A DNA stretch of 64,000 nucleotides from Oncomelania hupensis (taxonomy: Eukaryota; Mollusca; Gastropoda; Littorinimorpha; Pomatiopsidae). The notes beneath the pieces were generated by a model. It worked only from the letters and a program-made list of their open reading frames with translations. It searched no databases and was not told where the DNA came from. Below, in pieces: positions 1 through 11,714 of this stretch (the stretch's first letter is position 1; each line of letters begins with the position of its first letter). The translations under genes were made by a program, and so were the position numbers. The stretch lies in contig CM072513.1 of the NCBI GenBank assembly GCA_036898135.1, positions 17,016,009-17,080,008 on the forward strand, written 5' to 3'.

Positions 1-530
1 TGGCGGCGCAACCGGTCGTGTTTCGCCTCGTGCTCGGCTCTTCCACATGGTACGGCAAATTCGGATTAACAATTCACATTTATGCATAGCAAATTCTTCA
101 AACATAATTTCAACAATAATATAAATATATCACGATGAAACAGAAGGGTGTTCATTTACCTGTTTGACAAGTTCAGGCCCGTGATGACTTGAGAGAATTC
201 TAAGATTCTAAGTCCTGCTTCCTGGTCTAAGTGTGGAGAGATTTCTCTGCCAGCTTTCTAGCTGTTAACACTTCGGTGTATTCCTCCCAACTGACCAAAG
301 CTGTGTTAGGCTCGGACCCAGTCAAACTGGCTCGAACCGCTTTGCCTAAGCTCTCATTGGGTAAAACGGTCCGATTCAAAGCTCAAGTGCTGACTCACTG
401 CGTAGCGTGGGTCGGGCTCGCGGTGTGTACTTTAATTGCTGCTGTGTACTATACTAACTCTCTTAATGTTACAATTACTACACAAGGCTAAATAGTCACT
501 GGGCAGGGTAAAACTAGCCAATTCATGACA
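1..530 (-). repeat. 3' LTR of the outer element, cut by the window edge
   Basis: It matches 14701-15230 base for base except at positions 5 and 47. The inner edge (530) reads, on the minus strand, TGTCATGAATTGG, directly after the purine-rich stretch GAGGGAG. About 1 kb of this LTR lies outside the window. An 86-codon open frame at 231-491 is LTR sequence and is repeated exactly at 14931-15191, so I do not treat it as a gene. Confidence 0.93.
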
Positions 531-697
531 GGCTCCCTCAACTGAAAAAAGGCGATGACTACTGGATTCGACCTTTTTCTACTACAGAGCCTAGTTTAAC
601 ACTGCACTATCCTAGGGTCCTATTTACACACTAGTTAAGTTGCTCTACCTGAGCTGCAATGCTGTGCCAGGTAGCTATGGACACTAGTGACAGGGTA
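531..697 (-). other. 3' non-coding stretch and polypurine tract of the outer element
   Basis: This 167-bp stretch lies between the Pol stop codon (698-700) and the 3' LTR. Read on the minus strand, it ends in the purine run GAGGGAG two bases before the LTR, which is the expected place for the plus-strand primer. The same arrangement occurs at 11548-11714 in the inner element. Confidence 0.7.
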
Positions 698-3600
698 TTA
701 CTGGGCGGGGACGAATTCTGGTGCTGTGGCCCTTAGTTGTGTTGGGTGGGCGACAGCTGCTGTGTCCTCCACGAGATGGCGACTGAGGTAGTCGGCTCCG
801 TGGTTCTCTTTGCCGGGGATGTACTCGATTTGGAATGAGTATGCCTGAAGGGTGAGTGCCCATCGCATCAGGCGAGAGTTCAAGGATTTGGAGGCTGCCA
901 GGAACGATAGTGGTTGGTGGTCCACCTGAACTGTGAAGTGGGTCCCATACAGGTAGAGTTGGAATTTCTGTATGGCCCAGACTAGTCCAAGACATTCTTT
1001 CTCCGACGTGGCGTAGTGGGTCTCGGCGGGTCTCAATTTTCTGCTGGCGTAGGCGACAGGGAATAGCGTCTCTGCATTCTTGGGGTCGCGCTGTAGCAGT
1101 ACTGCTCCGAGGCCTAAGTCGCTTGCGTCGGTGCGAAGAACGAATGGCTGAGTCAAATCGGGTAGGTGGAGTACTGGTGCCGATGTCATTCTGTCCTTGA
1201 GTGTTTGGAATGCTGTCTCACATTCCGCTGTCCAAACTACTTTGTCCGGGGCGATTTTCCGGGTTCCATTTGTCAGTGGTACGGCGATGCTGTTGTAGTT
1301 GGGGATGAACTTCTGGTAGAAGCCGCAGAGTCCTAGAAACGACTGTACTTCCTTTTTTGTCTTGGGCCTAGGAGCGTCGAGTAGGCGTTTCACTGTCTTT
1401 TCTACCGGTCGCAGGCTTCCTTGACTGATGGTGTGTCCCAGAAATTCTAGTTCCGTGAATCCAATCTGACATTTGGTGGGTCTTGCCGTCAATCCCGTGT
1501 CTCTGAGGCGGGCGAGTAGTTGCTGTAGGAGCGTGACATGTTCCTCCCACGTAGGTGTTGCGATGAGGATGTCGTCCATAAACGAATGTAGGTGCTCGCT
1601 GCTCAGGGGTGCCAGGAGTTTTCGCATCATGGCGCTGAAGATGCTGGGTGCGTTGTGGAGTCCGAATGGAAGCACGTTGAATTCGAAGTGTCCTTCCATA
1701 GTGCTGAAAGCTAGGTACTTTCGGACTTGTGGTTGTACTGGTATCTGATAGTATCCTTTGCTGAGGTCGATGCGTGAGAAGTACTTCGCTCGCTGTAGCT
1801 TGGCAAATAGGTCTGTCTGGTCCGGGAGTGGCTCTGGCTGGAACTGCGTTACCGCATTCAGGAGTCTGAAGTCGATGCACAGTCGATGCTCTCCGTTGGG
1901 TTTTCGCAACAATACCGTGCCTGCGCTGTAGGGTGAGGTAGACTCTGAGATGATTCCGGCTGCCAGTAAGGTGTCTATCTCTTCCTTGATGGCTCGCTGC
2001 TGAGACAGTGGCATCGGGTAGAGCTTCTGGCGGACGGGTGTTGGGTCGGTCACCGTTAAGGTTACTTCGACGAGGTCTGTCCTCCCTGGTCGGTCTGTTA
2101 GCACAGTCTGATGTTGGCGAATGACCTGTCGTACTTGCTGTTGCTGTTTAGCGGCTAGGTCTCCGTTGAGTATCACGTCTTTGTAGGTTTCTTTGGAGTG
2201 CAGGGGATACTCTACTGCATTGGTCTCCATGCTTTCTCCTTCTTCCGCGATGGCGATGGCTAGCAAGTTGTGAGTGCTGGGGGTCGCTGGTCGGTCCGTA
2301 TACTTCTTGAGGAGATTGATGTGGTGGTATCGGGCTCTCCCGTTCACCTCTACTTGGTAGACTGTCTTGGATTTCTTGGCAGTCACCCGGTACGGTCCTC
2401 TCCAAGCGATGTCCAGCTTGTTGGTTCCACTTGGAAGTAAGAGTAGCACTTGATCGCCGACTTGCAGTTCTCTGTCCTTCGCGTGGCGGTTGTAGTACTT
2501 CGCCTGACGGGCTCTTGCCTTCTTCAGTGCTTCACCAGCTTTCTTCCACGTTGCTTTGAGGGTTTCCTGCAGGTCTGCGACGTACTTGGTGGCACCTCTT
2601 GGTGTGTCGTCTATCTTGGCTTCCGTCCAACTTCTGCGTAGGGCTTCTAGCGGTCCTGCTAGAGGTCTGCCGAATAGCAATGTTGACGGGGTGTAGCCTG
2701 TGGCTGCATGGGGCGTTTCTCGGTATGCGAACAGTGCCGCATTCACGTAGGTGTCCCACGCTTCTGGATTGTCGTCGGCGACTTTCCTGAGGATGGTGAG
2801 AAGGGTTCCATTCAGTCTTTCTACTTGTCCGTTGCTGGCTGGGTGGTATGGTGGTGTGCGAATGTGATGAACTTGTATCAACTCGAACACGTCTTGCATC
2901 AGGCGGCCGGTGAACTGAGATCCGTTGTCCGTTCTTATGCTGTCCGGGAATCCGACTCTGGTAAAGATGGCGATGAGTGCATCTGCAATCTTCTTGGTGT
3001 CGATCGCTGGCAACGGGACTGCTTCGCACCACATCGTACATGCGTCGACGAGTGTGAGTAGAAATCTGTTCCGCTTCTTGGTCATGGGCAGTGGTCCTAC
3101 TATGTCTACTGAGACTTGCTGGAATGGCACGCCGACTACTACCGATGGTCCTAAGGTAACTGGTACGGTGTGATGTCGCGGGGAATATCGTTGACATTGG
3201 TGGCAAGATTTCACGTAGCGCTTGACATCCTCCGTGATTCCTGGCCAATAGTAGTGTGCGCTGATTCTCTGCACTGTGGCTCCAATTCCCATGTGTCCGC
3301 TGAGTGGCATGCTGTGGCCTAATTCTAGTACTTGGGCTCGAAGGGTGGCTGGTAGTACTAGTTGGGTGTGATCTCCATCTCCTTGTCGATGTAGAACTCC
3401 CTCTTCCATGTAGAAGTCTCCCTTGTGCGGGGGTGTGTGCGCCTTGGGTAGCTTCTGGAAGCACTTCGCTATCGAGGTGTCTTCTTTCTGTGCTGTTTTG
3501 ATCTCTTCGAGTCCTGGATTCGGAGCGAACTCGGGCTGGGGTGGTTGGGTTTTAGCTTGGGCCCTGGTTTGCACTGCAGCTATCTCTACAGTTTTAGGGG

Positions 3601-5112
3601 GCGTGCCTAAGAACACATACCTACAACCTAGCACTAGATCATACAGGGGTTTCTGAAAAACAGCTGCTTGGATTCGTCCTGTGACGTACCTACTCTCTAC
3701 TTCTATCCATGCTATTGGGCAAGTAGTCGTCGGTTTCGTCAAGTCTGCTCCTTGTAAGTCGACTGTCTTGTCTGTCAAGTCCGCGCGCGATACAAGAGAT
3801 TCGCTAACTATCGCGTCGTATGATAGACCTGTGTCGTACAGACAGTTCGCTTCTTTTCCGTTGACCTTGACCGTGTCTGTCACCGATGGGTGATCTCCGA
3901 TTGTGTGTGGCTTGTTACCGCTGCTTTGAGTTAGAACTCTGTGCGCTGGCCGGCTTTCGCGCTCTTCCCTACGTTGTGCGGCCAACTTGAAACATTCTGC
4001 GGTGGAGTGATTGTTTCGGTTGCAGAACGAGCAATACCGTCTCTGTTCTGCGGGACCTCTTTTCCCGAATTCCGGGTTGGGTCCTTTATTTTGCCCAGGT
4101 CTGGGATTATTCGGCTTATTCGCGGTGCGCTCTTCCCGGTTAGGGCTTCGTTTCTGTGCCTCTTTCCCGTTAGGCTTTAGGTCTCGCCTGAAGCTCTTGG
4201 CTTCTCCGTGTGCGGCCACGTACCTATCTGCGACCTTGACCAGATCTTCTAGTCTTTCCGCGCCCTGCTCTACTGAGAATGTTCTCAGCTCGGGGGTCAT
4301 GGTTTCCCGGAGCTGTTCCCATACTAACAGTTCTGTCAGTCCATCATACGTTTTAGCCGTGGCTGACTGGCTAATCCACTTATCCAGCGTTGTGGACAAC
4401 CGATCCGCGAACTGCGCATAGCTCTCTCCTTTCACTCTCCGATTGGTGCGGAACTTTTGCCGGTAGCATTCTCCTGTCAGTTCGAATCCCGTTAGGAGTG
4501 CCTCTGTTACTTTGTGATAGTCAGTCACTCTGTCAGTCGGTAGCTTACTGTAGATGTCATAAGCCTTTCCTCTAAGCCCTTGACTAAGCTTAAAAGACCA
4601 ATGAGTGGGATCTAGTTTGTACTCTGTTGCTAGACGCTCAAACCTAGTCAGATAGAGATCTAGACCTTCCTCTCTCTCATTGAATGTTCCCAGTGGAAAT
4701 GACATTCCTTGTACAGGGTTGGATGCTACCTCTAGCTGATCTGAGTGGGGAGGGGTTGAGGAAGAACTTGAAGCTCCTGATCCCAATCTTCTTAGCTCTA
4801 ACTCATGCTGTCTGTCTTTTTCCTTTTCTGCCCTCTCATACTCCCATTTCCTAACTTCTGCTTCTCTCTCTGCTGCTAATGCTGCCTTCTTCTGTTCTAC
4901 TTCTAATTCTAGTTTCTTCTGCTCTGCTTCTAATTCTAATTTCTTTTGCTCTCTTGCTGCTTCCAACTCTGCTTTCTTTTGCTCTGCTTCTAATGCTAGT
5001 TTCTTTTGTTCAGCTTCTAATTCTGCCTTTCTCTGTTCAGCTTCTAATTTCTTCGCTTCTCTCTCTGCTGCTCTCTCTGCCTTAGCCTCCTGTTTCTCTA
5101 CCTCTGCATTGA
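698..5112 (-). CDS. gag-pol: Gag-Pol polyprotein of the outer element, lacking its first ~30 codons here
   Basis: A single open frame runs from the insertion point at 5112 to the stop at 698. In order it encodes a Lys/Glu-rich coiled coil, a Gag capsid-like domain, a CCHC zinc knuckle (C-x2-C-x4-H-x4-C), an aspartic protease with a DTG triad, an integrase (HHCC zinc finger, D,D(35)E core, GPY motif), a reverse transcriptase with FMDD, and an RNase H with the DAS motif. The integrase therefore precedes the RT, unlike most Ty3/gypsy elements and as in Gmr1-type elements. The missing N-terminus lies at 13253-13342 beyond the inserted copy. Counting bases, the two parts are in phase, so the frame was whole before the insertion. 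It differs from the inner copy by about eleven residues over some 1,360. Confidence 0.93.
5108..5112. other. Target-site duplication (left copy) of the inner element
   Basis: The five bases ATTGA precede the inner 5' LTR and recur at 13253-13257 directly after the inner 3' LTR. A 5-bp duplication fits a Ty3/gypsy integrase. It also proves that the inner element entered the Gag coding region of the outer one. Confidence 0.95.
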
Positions 5113-6650
5113 TGTCATGAATTGGCTAGTATTAACTCTGCTTGTTGACTATTTAGCCATGTGTAGTCTTTGTACCAGTAGAGAGTCAGTAAATTACACA
5201 GCAGACAGCACACTGCGAGCCTGAGCCACACACACAGCGCAGTGACGTCAGCACTTGAGTTTTGAATCGGACCGTTGGAACCAATGGGAGAGCTTAGGCA
5301 AAGCGGTTGGAGCCAGTTTGACTAGGTCCAAACCCCGCACATTTTTGGTCAGTTGGGAGGAATACACCGAAGTGTTAACAGCTAGAAAGCTGGCAGAGAA
5401 ATCTCTACACACTTAGACCAGGAAGCAGGACTTAGAATCTTAGAATTCTATTTAGTCAACACGGGCCTGAACTTGTCAGACAGGTAAATGAACACCCTTC
5501 TGTTTCATCGTGATATATTTATATTATTGTTGAAATTATGTTTGTGGAATTTGCTATGCATAAATGTGAATTGTTAATCCGAATTTGCGTGACCACGTGG
5601 AAGAGCCTACCACGAGGCGAAACACGACCGGTTGCGCCGCCATGTTGTATCCCGTACGGAACCACTGTTGTTTAACTTATATGTATGTTTGCAGACCAGT
5701 GGCTGTACCACTGAATGTTTATAATATTAGTAATTCTGTATGTGTATAGTTAGCCACGATTGATATTTATGTATGTATAGGAATTTAGAGGGAGATTCCA
5801 GTGGAACCCGGAAGTAGCGGAATGTTCGTCGCTTATGTATAGAGATGTGGAGCTATCACTGAGGGCTACTTGGCTTTCAGTGAGACGCTCTGCACAAACC
5901 GATTATTCAGGGTTGTGCAGAATTTCGTCTCTTATATTACAGACGAGCAGGCGAGCTATCCCGAGCTATCCCGAGCTATCCCGAGCTATCCTGTGAACCC
6001 CACTCCACAGAAACAAGTTGGTTGAGGAGACTCGACCGCACAAGTCGGAAGGAGCTACCTTGAAAAACACCCTATCAGACCCCACAGCGTGGCAAGGGAA
6101 CCCAACTACACAACGACACAGGTGGACCAGAAGCTACCTCACAGAAGGACTTCGACCGCACCACCCGCCAGTTAAGTGTGTTATCCCAAGTGCACTTAAA
6201 CTGATCATAGCAGGACCACAGTAGTCCAACTCTTCATAAACTGTAAAAAGGACCACAGTAGTCCAAATCTACATGAGATATAAGAGCAAGTGCCCGAGGA
6301 AGAAATAACAGCTGCATAGACTATTAGCGATCGAACTATTAGCATCGAAAGAGACTTTTTAAGTTAGATTAGTACTTAGAGAATCTTGTATAGAGTAGAA
6401 GAAATAAATGTGTGATTTTAACTGTTATCAAAAGGCTGGACTACATATGATTCATAGCCGTGTGAAAGCTAGTGTGACAGTATTCTTTTACCAATTTTCT
6501 ATCTATTTCTGTACCCCAACCTTAACACAGAACGAGCTAAACAAATAAATTTATTAAAGTAATTCATAGGGTGACTTACTAGCAGTTCCCACCGAATAAA
6601 CGTGAGGGTCCATAATTCCATTGTGCAGAGCCCATAAACCCCACGTGACA
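5113..6650 (+). repeat. 5' LTR of the inner element
   Basis: It spans 1,538 bp with short inverted ends TGTCA/TGACA. It contains a four-fold 10-bp tandem (GAGCTATCCC, 5953-5991), where the outer LTR has only two units. Those two units account for most of the 18-bp length difference between the two LTR types. The first ~230 bp differ clearly from the outer LTR, by roughly one base in five by eye. Much of the rest is closer. Confidence 0.93.
6209..6408 (+). promoter_or_regulatory. Likely LTR promoter and polyadenylation signal
   Basis: A TATA-like ATATAAG lies at 6278-6284 and AATAAA at 6403-6408. Upstream of the TATA there are two copies of the near-palindrome GGACCACAGTAGTCC (about 6214 and 6251), about 37 bp apart. 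Transcription would start near 6308, and the R region would end shortly after the AATAAA. The same motifs recur in the inner 3' LTR (offset +6602) and, slightly changed, in the outer LTR around 14097-14150. The functional roles are inferred from position. Confidence 0.5.
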
Positions 6651-6677
6651 CTTTAATTGGCGAGCCTAGCTAGGATC
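6651..6677 (+). other. Primer-binding site region
   Basis: After the LTR come seven spacer bases (CTTTAAT) and then TGGCGAGCCTAGC, starting at 6658. TGG is the complement of a tRNA CCA end. From memory the site resembles the 3' end of animal tRNA-Arg(ACG) with one extra base, but I cannot verify this. The outer copy has the same arrangement on the minus strand, just left of 13711. Confidence 0.55.
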
Positions 6678-7018
6678 TGTGTATAATAGGAATTGGGTAT
6701 AACCGGACCTAAGTACAATAAAATTAGATAACAGTAGGAGTAGTAGAATAACTTAGAATAGTGGTAACAAGGACGGATCAGTTGGGTGCACTATTCTTTA
6801 GTTAAAAACTTTTTTGCTTCAAATATTTTTGTGCCTGTATGTTGCATTGTTCTTTTGCAGGTTTTGCTTAAGTAACTGTTGTATGCCATTTGACTCTTGT
6901 TTTATTCTATTATTGATTGCGAATTTTATGGTCTTTGCATTGCTTTTATTGAATTGCAATATTGCTAGTGTTTTGGTATTCCACGTGATTCAGAGGTTGT
7001 TCATAGACACGTTTGGCA
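6678..7018 (+). other. Untranslated leader of the inner element
   Basis: This AT-rich leader lies between the primer site and the Gag ATG at 7019. Including the primer site it is 368 bp, the same length as the outer leader (13343-13710). It contains a short hydrophobic open frame (from 6814) that overlaps the Gag start in another frame. That frame is present in both copies, but I see no reason to call it a gene. Confidence 0.6.
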
Positions 7019-10000
7019 ATGTCGGACCCAGTGGCCTTGAGATTGCGCTTCAAGGAATTAGGGGAAGCTTTACACTTGGCAGGGGGAGACCTAATTGCGT
7101 ATATCAATGCAGAGGTAGAGAAACAGGAGGCTAAGGCAGAGAGAGCAGCAGAAAGGGAGGCAAAGAAACTAGCCTTAGAAGCAGAGCAAAAGAAATTAGA
7201 ATTAGAAGCAGAACAGAAGAAGCTAGCATTAGAAGCAGAGCAGAAGAAATTAGAAGCAGAGCAAAAGAAAGCAGAGTTAGAAGTAGAACAAAAGAAGGCA
7301 GCATTAGCAGCAGAGAGAGAAGCAGAAGTTAGGAGATGGGAGTATGAGAGGGCAGAAAAAGAAAAGGAGAGGGCAGAAAAAGAAAAGAGCGGGCAGAAAA
7401 AGAAAAAGAGAGGGAAGAAAAGGAAAAAGAAAGACAGCATGAGTTAGAGCTAAGAAGATTGGGATCAGGAGCTTCAAGTTCTTCCTCAACCCCTTCCCAC
7501 TCAGATCAGCTAGAAGTAGCATCCAACCCTGTACAAGGAATGTCATTTCCACTGGGAACATTCAATGAGAGAGAAGAAGGTCTAGATCTCTATCTGACTA
7601 GGTTTGAGCGTCTAGCAACTGAGTATAAACTAGATCCCACTCATTGGTCTTTTAAGCTTAGTCAAGGGCTTAGAGGAAAGGCTTATGACATCTACAGTAA
7701 GCTACCGACCGACAGAGTGACGGACTATCACAAAGTAAAAGAGGCACTCCTAACGGGATTCGAACTAACAGGAGAATGCTACCGGCAAAAGTTCCGCACC
7801 AATCGGAGAGTGAAAGGAGAGAGCTATGCGCAGTTCGCGGATCGGTTGTCCACAATGCTGGATAAGTGGATTAGCCAGTCAGCCACGGCTAAAACGTATG
7901 ATGGACTGACAGAACTGTTAGTATGGGAACAGCTACGGGAAACCATGACCCCCGAGCTGAGGACATTCTCAGTAGAGCAGGGCGCGGAAAGACTGGAAGA
8001 TCTGGTCAAGGTCGCAGATAGGTACGTGGCCGCCCACGGAGAAGCCAAGAGCTTCAGGCGAGACCTAAAGCCTAACGGGAAAGAGGCACAGAAACGAAGC
8101 CCTAACCGGGAAGAGCGCACCGCGAATAAGCCGAATAACCCCAGACCTGGGCACAATAAAGGACCCAACACGGAATTCGGGAAAAGAGGTCCCGCAGAAC
8201 AGAGACGGTATTGTTCGTTCTGCAACAGAAACAATCACTCCACCGCAGAATGTTTCAAGTTGGCCGCACAACGTAGGGAAGAGCGCGAAAGCCGGCCAGC
8301 GCACAGAGTTCTAACTCAAAGCAGCGGTAACAAACCACACACGATCGGAGATCACCCTTCGGTGACAGACACGGTCAAGGTCAACGGAAAAGAAGCGAAC
8401 TGTCTGTATGACACAGGTCTATCATACGACGCGATAGTTAGCGAATCTCTTGTATCGCGCGCGGACTTGACAGACAAGACAGTCGACTTACAAGGAGCAG
8501 ACTTGACGAAACCGACGACTACTTGCCCAATAGCATGGATCGAAGTAGAGAGTAGGTACGTCACAGGACGAATCCAAGCAGCTGTTTTACAGAAACCCCT
8601 GTATGATCTAGTGCTAGGTTGTAGGTATGTGTTCTTAGGCACGCCCCTCAAAACTGTAGAGATAGCTGCAGTGCAAACCAGGGCCCAAGCTAAAACCCAA
8701 CCACCCCAGCCCGAGTTCGCTCCGAATCCAGGACTCGAAGAGATCAAAACAGCACAGAAAGAAGACACCTCGATAGCGAAGTGCTTCCAGAAGCTACCCA
8801 AGGCGCACACACCCCCGCACAAGGGAGACTTCTACATGGAAGAGGGAATTCTTCATCGACAAGGAGATGGAGATCACACCCAACTAGTACTGCCAGCCAC
8901 CCTTCGAGCCCAAGTACTAGAACTAGGCCACAGCATGCCACTCAGCGGACACATGGGAATTGGAGCCACAGTGCAGAGAATCAGCGCACACTACTATTGG
9001 CCAGGAATCACGGAGGATGTCAAGCGCTACGTGAAATCTTGCCACCAATGTCAACGATATTCCCCGCGACATCACACCGTACCAGTTACCTTAGGACCAT
9101 CGGTAGTAGTCGGCGTGCCATTCCAGCAAGTCTCAGTAGACATAGTAGGACCACTGCCCATGACCAAGAAGCGGAACAGATTTCTACTCACACTCGTCGA
9201 CGCATGTACGATGTGGTGCGAAGCAGTCCCGTTGCCAGCGATAGACACCAAGAAGATTGCAGATGCACTCATCGCCATCTTTACCAGAGTCGGATTTCCG
9301 GACAGCATTAGAACGGACAACGGATCTCAGTTCACCGGCCGCCTGATGCAAGACGTGTTCGAGTTGATACAAGTTCATCACATTCGCACACCACCATACC
9401 ACCCCGCCAGCAACGGACAAGTAGAAAGACTGAATGGAACCCTTCTCACCATACTCAGGAAAGTCGCCGACGACAATCCAGAAGCGTGGGACACCTACGT
9501 GAATGCGGCACTGTTCGCATACCGAGAAACGCCCCATGCAGCCACAGGCTACACCCCGTCAACATTGCTATTCGGCAGACCGCTAGCAGGACCGCTAGAA
9601 GCCCTACGCAGAAGTTGGACGGAAGCCAAGATAGACGACACACCAAGAGGTGCCACCAAGTACGTCGCAGACCTGCAGGAAACCCTCAAAGCAACGTGGA
9701 AGAAAGCTGGTGAAGCACTGAAGAAGGCAAGAGCCCGTCAGGCGAAGTACTACAACCGCCACGCGAAGGACAGAGAACTGCAAGTCGGCGATCAAGTGCT
9801 ACTCTTACTTCCAAGTGGAACCAACAAGCTGGACATCGCTTGGAGAGGACCGTACCGGGTGACTGCCAAGAAGTCCAAGACAGTCTACCAAGTAGAGGTG
9901 AACGGGAGAGCCCGATACCACCACATCAATCTCCTCAAGAAATACACGGACCGACCAGCGACCCCCAGCACTCACAACTTGTTAGCCATCGCCATCGCGG

Positions 10001-11547
10001 AAGAAGGAGAAAGCATGGAGACCAATGCAGTAGAGTATCCCATGCACTCCAAAGAAACCTACAAAGACGTGATACTCAACGGAGACCTAGCCGCCAAACA
10101 GCGACAGCAAGTACTACAGGTCATTCGACAACATCAGACTGTGCTCACAGCCCGACCAGGGAGGACAGACCTCGTCGAAGTAACCTTAACGGTGACCGAC
10201 CCAACACCCGTCCGCCAGAAGCTCTACCCGATGTCACTGTCGCAGCAGCGAGCCATCAAGGAAGAGATAGACACCTTACTGGCAGCCGGAATCATCTCAG
10301 AGTCTACTTCACCCTACAGCGCAGGCACGGTATTGTTGCGAAAACCCAACGGAGAGCATCGACTGTGCATCGACTTCAGACTCCTGAATGCGGTTACGCA
10401 GTTCCAGCCAGAGCCACTCCCGGACCAGACAGACCTATTTGCCAAGCTACAGCGAGCGAAGTACTTCTCACGCATCGACCTCAGCAAAGGATACTATCAG
10501 ATACCAGTACAACCACAAGTCCGAAAGTACCTAGCTTTCAGCACTATGGAAGGACACTTCGAATTCAACGTGCTTCCATTCGGACTCCACAACGCACCCA
10601 GCATCTTCAGTGCAATGATGCGAAAACTCCTGGCACCCCTGAGCAGCGAGCACCTACACTCGTTTATGGACGACATCCTCATCGCAACGCCTACGTGGGA
10701 GGAACATGTCACGCTCCTACAGCAACTACTCGCCCGCCTCAGAGACACGGGATTGACGGCAAGACCCACCAAATGTCAGATTGGATTCACAGAACTAGAA
10801 TTTCTGGGACACACCATCAGTCAAGGAAGCCTGCGACCGGTAGAAAAGACAGTGAAACGCCTACTCGACGCTCCTAGGCCCAAGACCAAGAAGGAAGTGC
10901 AGTCGTTTCTAGGACTCTGCGGCTTCTACCAGAAGTTCATCCCCAACTACAACAGCATCGCCGTACCACTGACAAATGGAACCCGGAAAATCGCCCCGGA
11001 CAAAGTAGTTTGGACAGCGGAATGCGAGACAGCATTCCAAACACTCAAGGACAGAATGACATCGGCGCCAGTACTCCACCTACCCGATTTGACTCAGCCA
11101 TTCGTTCTACGCACCGACGCAAGCGACTTAGGCCTCGGAGCAGTACTGCTACAGCGCGACCCCAAGAATGCAGAGACGTTATTCCCTGTCGCCTACGCCA
11201 GCAGAAAATTGAGACCCGCCGAGACCCACTACGCCACGTCGGAGAAAGAATGTCTTGGACTAGTCTGGGCCATACAGAAATTCCAACTCTACCTGTATGG
11301 GACCCACTTCACAGTTCAGGTGGACCATCAACCACTATCGTTCCTGGCAGCCTCCAAATCCTTGAACTCTCGCCTGATGAGATGGGCACTCACCCTTCAG
11401 GCGTACTCATTCCAAATCGAGTACATCCCCGGCAAAGAGAACCACGGAGCCGACTACCTCAGTCGCCATCTCGTGGAGGACACAGCAGCTGTCGCCCACC
11501 CAACACAACTAAGGGCCACAGCACCAGAATTCGTCCCCGCCCAATAA
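7019..11547 (+). pseudogene. gag-pol: Gag-Pol of the inner element with a one-base frameshift in the coiled coil
   Basis: The start is the ATG at 7019, the same place as in the outer copy. The first ~120 codons encode the charged N-terminus and a Lys/Glu coiled coil built on KKLELEAEQ-like units. Next to 7387 one base is missing compared with the adjacent repeat unit, so this frame ends at 7447. The downstream frame is open to 11547. Counting from 7459 as residue 1, it holds the CCHC knuckle at about 252-265, the protease DTG at 318, the integrase zinc finger at about 490-530, catalytic D561, D620 and E656, GPY at 797-799, RT FMDD at 1069-1072 and RNase H from about 1215. The outer copy is unbroken here, so this is more likely a mutation or a sequencing slip than programmed frameshifting. 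Confidence 0.9.
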
Positions 11548-11714
11548 TACCCTGTCACTAGTGTCCATAGCTACCTGGCACAGCATTGCAGCTCAGGTAG
11601 AGCAACTTACTTAGTTTGTAAATAGGACCCTAGGATAGTGCAGTGTTAAACTAGGCTCTGTAGTAGAAAAAGGTCGAATCCAGTAGTCATCGCCTTTTTT
11701 CAGTTGAGGGAGCC
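11548..11714 (+). other. 3' non-coding stretch and polypurine tract of the inner element
   Basis: It lies between the Pol stop at 11547 and the 3' LTR. It ends in GAGGGAGCC, giving the purine-rich primer site. Confidence 0.7.

Noticed and set aside
684..4575. Many other open frames over the Gag-Pol regions on both strands
   Set aside because: They are shadows of the 1,400-codon Gag-Pol frame and have no independent support.
6814..7134. Hydrophobic ORF in the retrotransposon leader, present in both copies (also 13101-13547)
   Set aside because: Both copies are too young for conservation to mean anything. It overlaps the Gag start in another frame and has no domain.
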